Positions 63,240-64,000 of a DNA stretch of 64,000 nt are shown here, one piece after another; position 1 is the first letter of the stretch, and each line of letters starts with the position of its first letter. Below the pieces are notes generated by a model. That model was not told where the DNA came from. It worked only from the letters and a program-made list of their open reading frames with translations, and made no database searches. Location of the stretch: NCBI RefSeq assembly GCF_032854445.1, contig NC_088295.1:88249836-88313835 (forward strand), in the 5' to 3' direction. The stretch comes from Liolophura sinensis. Lineage: Eukaryota; Mollusca; Polyplacophora; Chitonida; Chitonidae. A program made the translations under genes and the position numbers.

Positions 63240-63690
63240 CTTCCTTCTCCATTCACAGCTTCCTCTAGTATGGAGTGAATCAGATAAACTCTCATAGGCT
63301 GATTAAACTCCAGAGAAGAGGTTAGTAATTAGAGGATCCTGCGATCTGGCAGGTACAGGTGCTAATCCAATCATATTAAGGTTGTTTAATCTTTCAGAAC
63401 GACAAAAGGTTTGTTGACTTAAGGATTATTGATTCACTCTTTGAAATAGGGATGATTTAACCCGAATCTTTGCGTCATTAGCAACATTTTCTGCTTCTAT
63501 AGCTGTTCCTAATCAAGTGTGCCCCCTCACCCCCCTGCCAGCTGTTATGGTTAACTTATCTGCGAGTTCGATCTCTCACACTTTCAGTATCTATATCAGC
63601 CCAACCAAATTATAATTAGGGAATTAATAGACACACCTGATTATTTCTGATAAAGTTTTGATATCGATCAAAGGGTGAAGAGAAACCAAG
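63240..63690. promoter_or_regulatory. Candidate regulatory block with TCF/LEF dyad, NK2-like and Otx-like motifs
   Basis: It contains TTTGAT-atcg-ATCAAA (63657-63672) extended to a TCF/LEF-type ATCAAAGG (63667-63674), TCAAGTG (NK2 type, 63513-63519), TAATCC (Otx/Bicoid type, 63363-63368) and several TAATTA words (near 63612 and 63622). The composition is balanced and free of repeats. The function is inferred from motifs. Confidence 0.3.
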
Positions 63691-64000
63691 ACATTAATTG
63701 TGGGATAAAAAATTAAATTCTTCTGTTTTTATATGGTATGTACAGCATTAGGTGTTCAGACTGCAATCATCACCATCATTGAGGAGTACAACAACATAAA
63801 TGCCCGTCGTGTCGTAAATGTGCATCGAGTCATTGGTTAAACTCCAAAAATTTATTCCAAGCAAGTATTGAATATGCAGTGTTCATGTACTTGTTTTGTT
63901 TTCTTGGTTATAAATCTATGTTAAAGTATTACTACGCATTAACTACTAAATATTACAGTGAGCCATTTCAGATATGTGTTAAAACCCAATTTAGGACATG
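63691..64000. other. Non-coding end of window
   Basis: Nothing is recognised apart from a few CpGs near 63803-63830 (cccgtcgtgtcgtaaatgtg). Confidence 0.4.

Overview
This is nuclear DNA of an animal, most likely a lophotrochozoan and probably a mollusc. There are no bacterial gene layouts and no ORF above about 200 codons. AT microsatellites, poly-G/poly-C runs and minisatellites are common. Three tRNA-headed SINE families are present, with tails of the kind common in mollusc genomes: the (CACT)n tail after a 'GACGTTAAACCCC' motif, and the 'GTAAAACACCAATCAAATAAATA' type (described here by position). TACATGTA palindromes occur throughout, as is also common in molluscs. The phylum is inferred from recalled repeat families, not from a search.

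No protein-coding gene can be named. The only recognisable protein homology is a frameshifted 3' remnant of a Penelope-like retroelement (GIY-YIG endonuclease end, about 3571-3904, minus strand). A few plus-strand stretches have an open frame between plausible splice sites (26240, 28362-28578, 30941-31156, 43060-43274, 55290-55360, and a 33-nt microexon candidate at 19491-19523). They are listed as weak exon candidates of unknown function.

Layout. From 1 to about 6.1 kb the DNA is relatively CpG-rich and holds an inverted SINE, the Penelope fragment, a 100-bp (AT)n tract and a 9-bp minisatellite split by a SINE. From about 6.1 kb to the end the DNA is CpG-poor, TG-rich and mostly T>A and G>C on the plus strand. 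That is what long introns of a methylated, plus-strand gene would look like in an invertebrate with gene-body methylation. Within this part: a SINE of the ATAAAT-tailed family (7.1, 14.5, 17.0, 23.2, 27.4, 34.4, 36.8 kb), a 44/50-bp minisatellite that seems to have grown inside an older SINE (10.95-12.09 kb), a 93-bp array of seven copies (23.7-24.3 kb), a hexamer array (29.7-30.1 kb), an approximately 117-bp diverged array (30.1-30.5 kb), an 82-bp recent duplication (44.85 kb), a 141-bp older duplication (62.7 kb) and three related MITE-like inverted-repeat elements (8.4, 22.5, 50.0 kb).

Several stretches without repeats carry dense, canonical transcription-factor motifs: two octamers one helical turn apart at 35841, a TCF/LEF dyad at 63657, a PBX/HOX-type site at 21938, and a motif-rich block at 54.8-55.25 kb. 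These suggest that the right part of the window is regulatory intron or flank of a developmental gene. That is inference from motifs only. No unambiguous novel biological system is visible; the most unusual structures are the nested minisatellite/SINE events and the compositional switch near 6 kb.
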